A stretch of DNA of 64,000 nt. Origin: Simmondsia chinensis (taxonomy: Eukaryota > Streptophyta > Magnoliopsida > Caryophyllales > Simmondsiaceae). Numbering within the stretch: the stretch's first letter is position 1; the number at the start of each line of letters is the position of its first letter. Below, one piece after another: positions 1-11,559 of this stretch. The position numbers and the translations under genes were made by a program. The stretch covers positions 27,225,438 to 27,289,437 of the forward strand of contig JAGTTD010000001.1 in NCBI GenBank assembly GCA_018398585.1, read 5' to 3'. The notes beneath the pieces were generated by a model, which worked only from the letters and a program-made list of their open reading frames with translations, was not told the origin of the DNA and searched no databases.

Positions 1-562
1 ATAGAGGGTCCGTCATGCGCTTGCACTAAACTTAGCCTTGCATGCAATGTCCATGCTTATGAACTTTGCCCGCCTAGCCTGCATCTCGTTCATCGGGTTA
101 ACGCTTGTCATCAAGCACGTAGCTTTATGTTCATCGATGCCATGGTCAGGCTTAATTCCCTAAGGCACGGTTCATCCATTCCAAGGATGCACACTGTGTG
201 TGCACACTTGCCTGATTGATGTACGTCTCACATCGACATAGCGCATGCGCTGGACCTAGTCAAAGGTTCGTTCTTAATAGGAGCTGTGCAACTAATGTGC
301 ACATACTTGAGCATAATCATGTGCTTGACTAATGCCACTCAACTAAGTCAATGCGCTGCTCCTAGCTCACATGCTACAACTGGATCATGCTCGAGTCAAG
401 GTCTCTTATGTCCCGTGTTGCAGCCATACATAGGTGTTGACATCCGTTGTGCAGTAGAGGCTTACGAACCATGTTGCCATGTTTGCATAATGATCAAAGC
501 GTGACGTGCCTTGATACTAGGCATCACCCTGCATGCATCATTCTAATGTCAAGGGTCTTACA
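1..562 (-). mobile_element. 3' LTR (partial) of gag-only Ty3-like retrotransposon
   Basis: This segment is a diverged copy of the outer part of the repeat at 2892-4449; shared landmarks include the run near 41-130 matching that near 3960-4030 and the run near 220-300 matching that near 4150-4220. Read on the minus strand the LTR starts with TGTAAGACCC at 562. A purine-rich tract (minus strand, 563-585) lies just before it, as a polypurine tract should. The LTR continues beyond the window's left edge, so the other end and the target-site duplication cannot be seen. The small open frame at 286-504 is not a gene. Confidence 0.75.
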
Positions 563-1296
563 AACCTCCCCTACCAAATGACCCTTACGTCCTCGGCAGG
601 AAGTGTAAGTACCCGAGGAAACTGACATATGCTACCCTTTACCTTAGGGGTTCATGGGCACCTGCAACATCCCCTTCCAATCACGCAGGACTCTAGTCTT
701 TAGACACAACCATAGTTCACATGCATCATCTAGGCTAAATGCAAGACTGAATGCACACAAGTCCATTACGTGCTTTCTCATATGCTCATTTGTTTTTGGG
801 TTTAATACTTATTAGGTTACATATTAGTCCGCTAGTTATACCATTAACATACATTCGATTCAAGGATCATTTCAGGTCAGGGTACATACAAGTCCATTAG
901 ATGCACCACTAATCACAATCCGATAGTCCATCATAACATTTATACATCAAATAAAGCCTTGACAAACCATCATGGAAACAACATAATGCGAGCCATCGAA
1001 AAGAAATTACAACATAACTCGAAACAATAAAACATAAAAGGAACATACACAGTGCCTCAAGGGCTCCCGCCCATGTAGGGTTTGGGGGGGTCGATGTACG
1101 CAGCCTTCCCCCTTCACGTTGTTAACCTAAAGAGAGGCTGTTTCCCGAGTTGTTGTTGTTGTTGTTTGTAACTTGAAATAATAAAACATAAAAAAAAAAA
1201 TATAAGCATCGAAGCATCATCAACAAAATAACAGCGCATCAGCATGCTAGGATGACCAGACACCGGCATGATAACCCTAAAACTGTCATGTCTGGC
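563..1296 (-). other. Non-coding 3' internal region of the gag-only element
   Basis: Between the gag remnant and the 3' LTR there is no trace of protease, reverse transcriptase or integrase; a complete Ty3 element would have more than 3 kb of pol here. The only recognisable content is a SINE insertion (1040-1169). The element is therefore either a pol-deleted derivative or a non-autonomous lineage that uses enzymes supplied by others. Confidence 0.6.
1040..1169 (-). mobile_element. Au-tail SINE, 5'-truncated copy
   Basis: On the minus strand this reads as the Au-type SINE body (GGGAAACAGCCTCTC, GCTGCGTACATC, GCGGGAGCCCTTGAGGCACT) and ends TATGTTCC. It is flanked by an imperfect 24-bp target-site duplication (1016-1039 and 1170-1193, two mismatches). 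No 5S head is present; instead the 5' end carries a short CAA repeat. It sits inside the internal region of the gag-only element and is younger than it. The tail type is the one seen in the 5S-headed copies at 42380 and 48596. Confidence 0.85.
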
Positions 1297-2300
1297 AACT
1301 TTATCTAATTCGCCCTCATGTGGGAAGGAGATGGCTCATGGTCCTTATTCTCATTATCATCCTGCTGAATGACATCACTCATGGTCACATCATCATCCCG
1401 TTGAATGACATCACTCATAGTTTGATTTTTAGGGCAATTCCTTGCATAATGAGGACCATTACATATAAAACAACCACAAGAATTAGAACCTTTTTCTTTG
1501 TCATTTCCACTAGTTTTTACAGGACTGTTTCCATTTTTAATGAACATTTTTTTGTCTTTTCTTAAAGTGGTCCGTCTTACTAGTGTCATGACCTACGTTA
1601 AAGTCTGCTAGGGCATCTATGGCAACAAGGGAAGAGTCAAGATCTTTGACTTTTTGATGCCTTAACTCCAATTGAGCCCACAGTTTTAGACCACAAATAA
1701 AGTTAGAGTTTGTCTTCATATGTCATACCTTTAAGTTCCAAAATAACATAACTAAAAGCATTTACACACTCACTCATAGAACCAGTTTGCTTGAGATCCT
1801 TCAAGGACTCACGGGCTATCCAAGAAGCATTGCTTAGGAAAAATGGATCACGAAGGTCCTTCTTCACAGCTTCTCACAAACTGGTCATAGGACAATCCTC
1901 TACACACTTGCTCTCCACCACAATTTCGCATCACCCATTAAGTGCATGGACACAATGACAACCTCGTCTTCCTCATGGACATAGGTATCCTAAAAATACT
2001 GTTCCACGTCCCAAAGAAATTTCTTCAAGGTCTTGTCATTACGCTCACCTTCCAAAGCTTTCGGGGTAGGGATTTTGATGCCACTTTTCTGAGGTCTAGG
2101 TGTTCTTGCATCTAGAGTCTTACGAAGAACCAAAATTTCTTTTTGTAAGCTTTCCAGTGTACGAATGGAAGCTTCATCGTCACGGGGTACGTTAGGGGAA
2201 CTACTCCCAGCACCATTTGGACCCGACCTTATGAACACATTAGTAGGGGGAGCAAGGGCTGGAGATGGGGCTCGTTTGGGTAGTGACTAAGAGCTGAATC
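1297..2300 (-). pseudogene. Ty3-like gag polyprotein, degenerate
   Basis: Gag packages element RNA into cytoplasmic particles. In order on the minus strand I see a coiled-coil N-terminal stretch (2238-1990, ending LKKFLWDVEQYF, typical of plant Ty3 gag), then a frame containing DDEVVIVSMHLMGDAKLWW-like sequence around 1990-1920, then a lysine-rich linker, and a zinc knuckle near 1470-1430 (CFICNGPHYARNCPK, CX2CX3HX4C). Several stops and frameshifts separate the parts. The C-terminus has a duplicated TMSDVIQ motif. The gene is dead. No pol follows. A chromovirus-type or related Ty3 lineage is possible, but lineage cannot be set without RT. Confidence 0.75.
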
Positions 2301-2875
2301 ATCTCCTTAAGGGACGCTATGTCAATAGACCAAGATTTCATCTGTCCTAAAACCGTCCTTGGAGGAATATCATCAATGTTATACTCCGAACCTAGAATCT
2401 CCTCAATCTAGTTTGGACTTTAATTAGTCTTGAGATGTTTTGTAGGTTCTTCCTGATTTAGGGCTATGATACACTCAAATTAGGAAATCGACACCACCAC
2501 AAATTACTAAAGGGACCAATTCACACAGCCCACATGAAAACCAGTATAAACGAGTCAACAACCCAGCAAAATTTGACACAAACTGGAACCCCGAGGCCTC
2601 AGTCTCACATAAGCAACAGGAAAAAAACAAAGCCAACATCAAGGCCACACCTGCGTACAAATAGCCGAGCATAGCCAAAAGTAACGCTAGGGACTGTCCT
2701 CAAGTATCAGCCAAGGCCAAATTTCAAAATTAGATCTTGACTAGAAAATTGAAACTAAAATTCAAATTCAAGGGGCAAACCTAGGTAATAATATGCCATG
2801 AAATTCCAATAGCACATACAGAAGTTTGGACATACACAAAAACAAAAAATGGGCAGCAGGGTTCGTGTAATCTAA

Positions 2876-2889
2876 GCTCTGATACCAAA
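2876..2889 (-). other. Primer binding site, initiator tRNA-Met type
   Basis: On the minus strand TTTTGGTATCAGAGC follows the end of the LTR (TGACA, 2892) by a few bases. TGGTATCAGAGC is the usual complement of the 3' end of initiator tRNA-Met used by many plant LTR elements. It fixes the inner edge of the 5' LTR. The 580 bases between this site and gag are untranslated leader. Confidence 0.85.
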
Positions 2890-2891
2890 AC

Positions 2892-4449
2892 TGTCACGAG
2901 TAATTTTAAGTCCACCTGCAATGGTAGTGAGGTTACGACTCCTTCGGCCCAAAAACGCACACAAACACATATAAACATAGTAAAATTTAAACTCAATTGA
3001 ACATAAACACAAGATATGGGACACAAGACACAACATACAACTTTTATTATTGAGCACTCTTTGAATTATAATGGAAACCCTAACAAAATTACTTTGAAAC
3101 CGAGTACAACACTTAAGCTTTTCACAACATACCGAATGAATACAATCTTGGGCAAACAACCCTATTCATAAGCATTTTCAGTTTCTCCCCATGACCTGGC
3201 AGCAAGGTAACTGCCCTGGATAAATAGCAGTACCTTAAGCAAACCTGATTCCCCACTCTCTTTGAAGGGAACTCCACTTCAGCAACTCTAGTGGTAGTTA
3301 GCAAGTCAAACTCCAAGTCATATAGGCGCTACTACAGCATTTCCCGCCCAAGGGAGTGGTTACGTGGTCAAAGTGAACCAAAATGCCAAGCTAAGCTTCA
3401 CTCCACCCCGTGGCAATTACTTGGCTACGATCAAGTTCAAATACTTCCCACAAGCTCATGGTCAAGCATCTTCCATCAAGGTATCACATCTCATGCTCAA
3501 TAACCGTCAAGTCATGCGACCTACGCATGCCTTATATCTTTCCATTTGTGAGAAGCTTCCCAAGTGTTCAAGTGTCCCTACACAGACATGCGCTGATGCT
3601 GCCGCACCCAGTGCCCGCACATGGACAAGACACGCACACACTGCTAGTGCCGTGCATGCAGTGCATACCTCACATGCTGCTAGTGCCGCGTGCTCGCTGC
3701 CAGTTGATTGCGTCGCTTGTGCGCTGCAAGTTGGGACTGTGCCTACGTGCTGCACATTGGGGCTGCGTGTTGCACGTGCAAGCCTTGAACCCCTCCGCTG
3801 GTTAAGGTCTCAACCAAAGGGTGTCCATAGGCCCAACCTAGGGTAACTAATATGCTTTTGCACACTCAAGGTCTATCTTGAGTTGGTACCATGTAGGGTC
3901 TAGTCGAGGGTCTATCTTGCGCTTGCACTATGCAAGTAACCTTGCACTTATCATAGCCTTACATGCTCTGTCCATGCTTGTGCACTTTGTGCTCTTGGCC
4001 TGTGTCTCGTGCATCAACTTAATGCTTTGCAACAAGTGCATGGCCATATGTTCGTCGATGCCATGCTATGGCTTAATTCCATTAAGCATGGTTCATCCAC
4101 ACAAAAAGATGTGCAATGCGTGTATAAAATTTCCTGATCGATGTTCGTCTGGTATCGACATAGCGTGGGCATTAGACCTAGTCAAGGGGCCATTCTTAAC
4201 GGGAGCTGCGCAACTAACATGCTCATGCTTGAGTATAATCATGCGCTTGATTATACTCAAGCACACATGCCGCAACTAGTTCATGCTCGAGTCGAGTCCG
4301 TTATGTCCCTTGTCGCATCCATACATAGGCTCTAACAACCATTGTGTTGCAGAGGTTCATGCACCATGTCTGCAACATGATCAGAGCAGGATGGGCCTTG
4401 ATGTCAAGCATCACCAAGCTTGCAGCATTTCAATGTCGAGGATCTTACA
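2892..4449 (-). mobile_element. 5' LTR of gag-only Ty3-like retrotransposon (1.56 kb)
   Basis: On the minus strand the repeat starts TGTAAGATCC at 4449 and ends CTCGTGACA at 2892, next to the primer site. Its outer half matches the partial LTR at 1-562. The stretch 3590-3790 is GC-rich and made of degenerate short repeats built around GTGC and CATGC. Open frames on the plus strand here (for example 3364-3846) overlap each other in three frames and have repeat-driven composition, so I do not call them genes. Confidence 0.8.
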
Positions 4450-5743
4450 TTAGTCCAATTATGGGTTGAAGCCTACTTCCCTAAGCTTTGTCGTAGAGGA
4501 CCTTTTGTGCCCACAGGTGATGCAATCACCTACTATGGGGAGCAGTTTGCTCATATGGATGTCCTTTTACCTCTAGGGTTGTCCTTTGACCAATGTCTTG
4601 AGGAACTCATGTCCCCTCGAGGTGGGTCAAGAGTCCAATGGGCTCCGTTCCGAGAAAAAAAACTTGGTCCTATTTGGTTCAAAAAACTGGACCTCCATTA
4701 TGATGTCCCAGTTGACATCAATGCCGAGGTCTAATAGGCAATCTTGCTCTTAAGATCTTTTCATCTATCACCATACGCATCCTGGTATAGAAACTTATAG
4801 GCATGGATGTTTTGCTTGTCAATTTAAGATGGTCCAGGACATTTTTTTTTTCCCCAAGCTTAAGGACTAGGAACCCATGGTGGGTTAAGAGGATCCCCAT
4901 CCAGCTCTCTCAGTATAGGGAGATTTATAAGTCCAACTTAGAAATTAAGCCAGCCTATGAGTACCTTATTCCCTCTTGGTATTCTCCGTGTGCTACACCC
5001 CATGTTTTAGCTCGGTTCCAATCCTGTTGCTCCTCTTTTCAGGCCAGAGGTGCTAAGAAAGATTTCATGCCTTCCCTTAAGCTTACAAGTCCCAACTCGA
5101 GAGCTGCTCAGTCAATTGGTGTGAGGAAAACTGCAACAAAGAAAGCACTACTAGGTAAACAACCATCATTGAAGCTTTAAGATGTCCCATAGTGGCATAA
5201 GCAAGTGCTAACTTGGCTCTATTTTCTTCACAACTCAAGCTGCACATGGAGCTCCCAAAAATACCCAGAGTTTCACCAGGATGCTCTTGGAAGAATCTCT
5301 CTCCCCCAGCTACCATGCCATCCCCTACAATTGGCGATTCAAGGAAAAGAAGCATGAGAAGGATTCCAACTACTCTTCCAGCTAGGGTAACTCAGGCGCT
5401 AGAAGAAGAAGAAGAAGATGAAGAGGAAGTACCAATTTCATAGCTAGTGAGAAAAAGAAGAGCCACGGTCCCTCAACCAAAGGTATTGGCCTTTCCATAT
5501 TTGATTTTCCTTCGCTCATTCATTCTAAGGCTATCCTTGCTTACTCTTACATAATGCCAGGCAACAACAACTCCAATTATAGGGAAGTCCCAAACTCTTG
5601 ACCCTAAAGCAAGTGCTAGAGTCTCCCTAAGAAACAGAGTCCTTGGGCTCAAATGTTAGTGAAGGGGATATCATTACTCCTATCTTCCCTCATGAGCGAC
5701 ATACTAAGAGAAGCTCTGCTTTTGGTTCCTTCGTGGCCAGTAC
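4450..5743 (+). pseudogene. Degenerate plant-mobile-domain-like coding segment (tentative)
   Basis: The frame from 4450 to 4734 contains LWVEAYFPKL and GDAITYYGEQFAHMDV, and a second frame from 4803 to 5180 contains AYEYLIPSWYSP. These resemble the uncharacterised aminotransferase-like/plant mobile domain proteins that plants carry both as host genes and inside transposons; this is recognition from memory, not a search. An acidic glutamate-rich stretch is at 5400-5440. Frames shift repeatedly and stops are frequent, so it is not functional. The sequence is split by the solo LTR at 5744 and appears to resume at 7949. The 4420-4450 part of the first open frame belongs to the neighbouring LTR. 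Confidence 0.4.
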
Positions 5744-7943
5744 TGTTAGGAACAGTGTCCTGAAATCTAGATTTATTCTGAATATATTATTTTAATTAGT
5801 AAATAAAATTGAAGTTCCAGTCGTCTCCAAGTTAAATTTGTGTATGTGAGCATTTATACTACATGTGATTTTCTTTTGCGAGACATCCATGAGATGGGTG
5901 TAGTCCTCAGACTACAATTTACATGTTTGTTCTAAGTGGTTTATGAGACTAAGCCACAGATAGACTTGGAACAAATGGTATAGGTTGTTGTTTGAAAGAC
6001 TCGTAGTCGAAGACAAGTCTGGACCATTTGTATGTTAAGACTATGACGTGACACTTTAGATGACTTGTCTTGGTCATGTGGATGGAGATCCAAAAGTGTT
6101 AGGTTAGTGTGTTTGACACACTGAGTTGGACCATGTGGGTTACTTATTTCTAGACTACTATCGAAGATGAGTGATTCACGTTGTACTATTTGAATGACAA
6201 CTCTAAATCCTGAGGGTATTCTGGACTTGTGCATAGAGCGTTAGTCACTTTGGTGTGCTATAAGTAAGGTCTAAACGAATGACTGAAATTCCACGTACAC
6301 TAGGTAGCGGCGTGAAGTGTGACAAGGATCAAGTATTTAATAGGGAATCTACAGTCTCTTATGAGATACAGATATCCCCTTAGTTGATTCGCAAATATTT
6401 GAATAGTTCGGAAACTTTGGCCAAAGTATTCCAAGTGTTTGACATTTGGAATTTATACTGTGAATATGTTCAAGTTTAAATGAATTATTCAGTGAAGGGC
6501 GAGTTGGTAACTAATGGAGAAGCTGTGAGAAGGATAATGGCAGTGGTTATATTTATCCTTTGTCATGGACATCTAGTGGAGGGGTTGTTGTCATAAATAC
6601 AGTCTATTAGAGAGATATTGAATAAATAATTTAAGTTTGGAGTACAGTGAGATTTATTTAGTGGAATTAAGTCTCATAAAATGGTAATTAAATTAATATC
6701 ATGAGATGGTTTAATTCAACCTATTTGGAGCTAGATTTAAATTGTCCCCGAGGTCCCTGTGCAAGCCTCTGCATTTTATTGCCATTGAAAAAATATTAAA
6801 GAATTCATGAGATGAATTATTTATCCATAAGATGGGTAAATTAATTTTGCCAAACATTATTCAGGAGATGAGTAAAAATTGAAAAAATTATGAAATAAAA
6901 TAATTTTGAAAATTAGAGTTCGTTGAATGAATTTTTTACATGTGGGAAACGAAGAAAAAAAAAAAACAAAATCGCATTGATAAACAGGGTCAATCTGCGT
7001 GCTCACGGATCAACTTACTAGCGCACGACACTTACGCTATCCGCGTGAGCATGGGCGGGCCAATCGCGGCCCGCCACGTGTCACGCTAGTTCAAAATAAT
7101 AGATGCGCGCACAGTAAATGAAACGCGTCATTTTATTTTTGCTTTTGCACGATACGCTGCGTTTTGTATTAAAACTCGAATTATTTTAAACGCATCCCAC
7201 ATCGAAAAATGAGATTTTTTTGCTCCGGTATATTCCTATAAATAGAAGAGCTTATTCCGAGGTTTTGCATTGAAGTCAAAATATTTCCTTAGGGTTTCTG
7301 AAATTGTTTCAGATACCCAGTTTAATACTTTTCGGAGCCCACCCTCCGAGCAGTTCGAGATCATTGCGTAGAAGGTCTCGGGGTCTCAATTTTGAAGAAT
7401 ATAATTGTCTTTCTAGTTTTTCTTTAATTGGTGCAATTCCAGGTATGTTCTTCTTTCTTTATTTTTTTCGCTTTTCTATTTATTTACAGCATTCATTATT
7501 ATACCTATTTAAATTTATGTATTGTTATGAATGTATTAGAGTAAAAGGCTTGTAGATCTAAATTATGAATTTAGATCTGTTGATTTAAATTATGAATTTA
7601 AGTCAGTAGATTTGAAATTTAGAATTTTAAATCAACCCTAGGTTTAGAGTTACGAATTCTAAACCTGTTCCGCTGCGTAAACTTTAGGGAGAATTTTTGA
7701 AATTTATCCCAACAACCAGTATTAGGGCAAAGGGTTTATAGAGGTAAACCTATTCCCGGGAACTCTAGCACGTGAGGTGTCAAGAAGCGTGACTCTCCGA
7801 CCGGGGGCTTAGTTAGAGAGAAGAGTCTCCCACTCCAAGTGCTCTAATAGGTGCCTATTGTTGTGACCATAGTTGAGAACTGTGAACCCAATAGTCGGCA
7901 TCAGAGTTTATTTTCCAACAAAATTCATATTTTTCTCCCAACA
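5744..7943 (+). mobile_element. Solo LTR (2200 bp), long-LTR Copia family
   Basis: The repeat starts TGTTAGGAACAG and ends CTCCCAACA and is bracketed by the 5-bp duplication AGTAC (5739-5743 and 7944-7948). It matches the LTR at 16950-19124 over its whole length, and minus-strand partial copies at 27175-28559 and 62781-64000. There is no primer site or internal region, so it is the product of recombination between the two LTRs of one insertion. The promoter-proximal region contains a TATA box. The frame 7304-7555 lies downstream of the TATA box inside the LTR and is not a gene. Confidence 0.95.
7237..7245 (+). promoter_or_regulatory. TATA box of solo LTR
   Basis: TATAAATAG lies about two thirds into the LTR, at the same place as in the sister LTR (18449). 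It marks the U3/R boundary region where element transcription would start. GC-rich sequence with ACGTG-type cores lies about 170-230 bp upstream. Confidence 0.7.
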
Positions 7944-8181
7944 AGTACTCATTAAAGCCCCGTTTCTACTTCAAGGGATGCCCTCAATCACCATTGAAGA
8001 GATTCATGAAGTCATCATCCCTTACTATTGTTTAGGAAGCCTTGCTACCTGATCCATGACTTGGTCTTGACATACAAGTATAATTTTTCAGAGGTTCCCC
8101 TTAAGGAAGGTGCCCCTGTGGTCGATGTACTAGTAGCGACTCTAAGGGCCCAAAGAGCAACCTGGGGGTGGGGGGGCGGTG
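7944..8181 (+). pseudogene. Continuation of the 4450-5743 degenerate segment
   Basis: After the target-site copy AGTAC the sequence has the same base composition as 5400-5743 and contains fragments such as GAAGAGATTCATGAAGTC, but no open frame. It reads as the interrupted remainder of the tentative mobile-domain-like segment. It ends at a G-rich run (8163-8180), where the Sirevirus LTR region starts. Confidence 0.3.
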
Positions 8182-9479
8182 TATGAATTAGGTTCTATGG
8201 AGATTAAATAATAATTTAAATTTTATGAACCAACAATTAAAATCAAAGTTAAACAATTAATGGAAAATGTAAAAGGTAAAGGCCAGAAGAAAAACAATGC
8301 ACAATTTTTTTTTTATAGTAGTTCATTTCCAACCCAGAAGTCAGTCCACTCCTCAAATAACTACTCTTGTCACTTGAGCCTTTCACTAAGCCTGATGATC
8401 ATTTTTGAAAACCTAGGCTCAAGATCCAACCTTTACAACCGGTCTTTTAGTATGTTGGCTCATGACCCAACATTTTGCATTTGACCCTTTTGTAATAGTG
8501 GGCTCAGGATCCAACCTTTACAAGAAATACAATAAAGTAGTGAAATTCTCACTCTATTCAAGAGTGAATTGACAATAAATCAAGCTTAGTCAAAGCTAAG
8601 GATATGGAAATTAAGCTCAAATAATCAACAATAAAGAGAACCAGTGATGCTTAAGAAAACTTCAGCAAAAATAGGAAATTAGAACGCTAAAGCACAATAA
8701 GAGGGCAAGAGCATTTTAATCAAGAATGCTTGTAGGGAATTGGATGATTAAAACCAAAGCATTCAAGCCCTATTTATAGGGAAAAAAAAATAAAAGAAAA
8801 GAAAAGCTTAGTGACGTTTGAAACATTAGGAATAAAATAAAATTAAAAAGTAGCCGTTTGAACCATTCACAGGCTTGTGTGTTGACACACTATGGCCTAC
8901 TTTGGCTACTGTAATTTTTGGTGTCGACACATCCTTTCTATGGGTCGTTACTCAGCATGCCAGGTGATTTTGAACATTTTGACCGTTAGCTTGATTTGGT
9001 TACCTTATTTAGCTTAACTTTTGAATGAATAATTTCCTAATCAAGCTAAAATATTAACCTAATAAAATTTTCTTGGTCTTGTTATCTTGGGCATGATTCC
9101 ATATTCGATCTTAAAAATATTCTTATTTAAAAAATTAATTGGCATGGATTTGATTTGAGTGCTTTTCAAAAATTTCAAAAACATTTTTGTTAGAGCATCA
9201 TAAATCAACAATGATATTTTGACTTGATTGATATCCCGATTCTAAGTCCTAAAAAAAAAAAAAAAAACCAAACAACTTAAAGCACCTGGACTTAAATCTC
9301 GTTCTCTTGATTTTAGATCTATCTTCGCTTTAAATTTGCTCTTTTTCCTCTTGATCCTTCGTCTTGGAAAGCCTTGTATCAACATGATCTGTCTTGATTT
9401 TCTTATAAGTCATTTTTGAACAATATTAGAACAATTATATACAATGACTCACTAAATGATTGTTATAAAAAAATTACAA
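8182..9479 (-). mobile_element. Probable 3' LTR region of Sirevirus-like Copia
   Basis: This AT-rich stretch lies downstream (minus strand) of the Sirevirus polypurine tracts at 11089-11420 and before unrelated sequence at 8180. It contains paired TGTGTTGACACA/TGTCGACACA motifs and a poly-A/T tract (9250-9268). I cannot find the partner LTR in the window, so the LTR boundary is inferred from position only; TGTATGAATTAGG at 8182 would be the outer end. It contains no gene. The LINE at 9480-11059 separates it from the polypurine tracts. Confidence 0.45.
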
Positions 9480-10922
9480 CTCCTACCTTCTCAATTCAAA
9501 TGAACGGTGAACTTGTTGGTTTTTTCCCGGGTGCTCGTGGACTACGTCAAGGTGATCCAATTTCCCCATATCTCTTTATCTTATGTATGGATTATTTGTC
9601 TAGAGAGTTGATGGAAGTTGGATCAGACAAAGCATATCTGATTTTTGGGATGACCTTCTTCTCTTTTCTAGAGGGGACCATAGTTTGGCAAAGGCAATAT
9701 GGAACAGATTTCTCCACTTCTCGAAGGTCTCGGGCCTGGAACCGAATTTAATGAAGTGTGGTATATGCTTTGCGGGTGTTGAGAAAGAGAACCGTGAGGT
9801 GATAGCCCAGGAGTTGGGTTTCCGGATTGAGGGCCTTCCTTTGAAATACCTGGGGATTCCGATATCGGGGGCTAGACTGAGAAATGATCAGTTTGGTCCT
9901 TTGTTTGATAAGGTAAGGGCACGCATTTTTGGGTGGCAGCATAGAAAATTGTCATATGCGGGGTGCAAGGAGCTTATAAACTTGGTCTTAATGAGTATTA
10001 TGTCCTTTTGGGGCAATATTTTCTTATTCCCTAAAGGCGTTGTGCAAGAGCTGCAGCGTCTTTTTTCAGCTTTTCTATGGTGTGGTACGGATAGGAAGTC
10101 TCGGGCTTTTATTCCTCAAACATGGGATAGAATTTGTTGGCCTATAAATAAGGGGGGCATCGGCATCAAGCAGATCCAAAATTGGAATATTGCTCAGTTA
10201 ATGAGTACACTCTGGTGTATTCAAGATAAAAAAGATACTCTGTGGGTTAGATGGATAAATGAGATTTATATTAAGGGTTGTGATTTTTGGCAAGTGAGTG
10301 GAACGATAAATGATTCTTCGTATTGGAAAATGTTACTTCAGTGCAGAGATATGCTAGTAAGCCGCTTTGGTACAGCTTGGGTTGTCATAAATATGCTGCA
10401 GAATTGTGTGCGGTTTGATTCCTTCCAGTGCAACAGAGCCTATCATCTTATCCGGGACCGTAGAGAGAAATCGCATTGGGGGCGTACCATTGGGGTGAAT
10501 TTTCTTTCCCTAAACATTGTTTGATATTATGGCTTGTTATGTCGGATGGCTTGTTGACCGAGGATAGATTGCAGAAGCAGGGGGTAATGCTTGCTAGTCG
10601 GTGTGCTTTATGTCATAATGCTAGAGATTCGACTGAGCACTTATTTTTTGAATGTAAGTGGGCCAAGAAGGTATGGGAAGAGATATGTTGTTGGAGTAGG
10701 ATTAGCTTCTCAACGAGCCTTAAGCAATCTTTTGACTGGTTTGGCAAGAAGGTTAGAAGTCGTCTTCTGGAGTCGCTTACAAAACGAGCATGCCTAGCAG
10801 CTACGGTCTATACAATTTGGGATATGAGGAATGCGGCAATTTTTAAAGATCAAATTAGGGACCCGAGTTGGGGGATTCGAGAAATCCAGAAGTTAGTTTG
10901 GTATCGTCTTAATTTTGTGAGC
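9480..10922 (+). pseudogene. LINE ORF2 fragment: RT palm, thumb and zf-RVT
   Basis: ORF2 protein nicks the target and copies LINE RNA. Visible in order: the palm motif ARGLRQGDPISPYLF (9529-9570), a catalytic box that reads FWDD (9643-9654) where FADD is usual, with both aspartates kept, the downstream LKYLGIPISG motif, and a C-terminal zf-RVT domain (CALCHN...STEHLFFECKWAKKVW, 10600-10670). The first part is in frame 2, the middle in frame 1 and the end in frame 3; a deletion near 9620-9640 and a frameshift near 10490-10520 break it. The endonuclease domain and the start of RT are missing because the insert is 5'-truncated. Confidence 0.9.
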
Positions 10923-11059
10923 TAATTTTATGTTTGAGCGTTGAGTGTGTTAGTAGGAATGTCTAGAGCTTTGGGCCTATATACTTTTGATACAAATTGT
11001 ATATTTTTGATATATTGAGAATATAGCACTTGCCTTTTTGGCAAAAAAAAAAAAAAAAA
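9480..11059 (+). mobile_element. 5'-truncated L1-type LINE
   Basis: The element begins inside the reverse transcriptase domain and ends in a poly-A tract (11042-11059). AAAAAAATTACAA before the start (9467-9479) is repeated after the poly-A (11053-11065), consistent with a target-site duplication that merges with the tail. 5' truncation is the normal outcome of target-primed reverse transcription. It is inserted in plus orientation into the 3' end of the minus-strand Sirevirus, so it is younger than that element. Confidence 0.9.
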
Positions 11060-11065
11060 TTACAA

Positions 11066-11559
11066 TGTAAATGGCCTTTAGGGCAAACCGTCTCCCCTTT
11101 TTTGATAATGACAAACATTTAGTTTTTTCTTCACCATAAAATTATTGACCATTAAAAACTTACAAATATCCACGTTATATCAAATCCTTGAGTAATATAT
11201 AACATGTTAAAGTTCAAAGTCAATTGTCTCCCCCTATGTTAGTGCACGTTGAAATTGAAGCATTCAAGAGCTTAATATGGCCATTTTTACTGCAATTCTA
11301 GGAAGCACATACTGTATAACATGGTTAATACATTTTAGGGGTATGATATTTTGTAACTTACACCTAGCATCACTTTTACCACATGAATAAGCTAAAAACC
11401 AATTTTTCTCCCCCTTTGTCATCAACAAAAAGCACAAGAGAAAGGATAGAGAAATTGACAACTCCCCTTATCAAAAGCAATAGTAGCATACATAAATAAA
11501 GAGAAATGGTACACATTCTCAAAGAGTCATAGTATTTCATTCAAGTCAAGCACAATAAC
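11066..11559 (-). other. Sirevirus 3' untranslated region with multiple polypurine tracts
   Basis: Three purine-rich tracts occur on the minus strand at 11407-11420, 11227-11240 and 11091-11103, each containing GGGGAGA. Sireviruses are known for multiplied polypurine tracts upstream of the 3' LTR, so this supports the lineage call. The tract nearest the LTR is the likely second-strand primer. No gene is present in the stretch. Confidence 0.6.

Noticed and set aside
3364..3846. 160-aa plus-strand open frame as a gene
   Set aside because: It lies inside an LTR, overlaps other frames in all phases and consists of GTGC/CATGC-type repeat sequence.
7304..7555. 83-aa frame with a hydrophobic end as a small membrane protein
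   Set aside because: It lies entirely inside the solo LTR downstream of the TATA box, and the same region in the sister LTR is not open.
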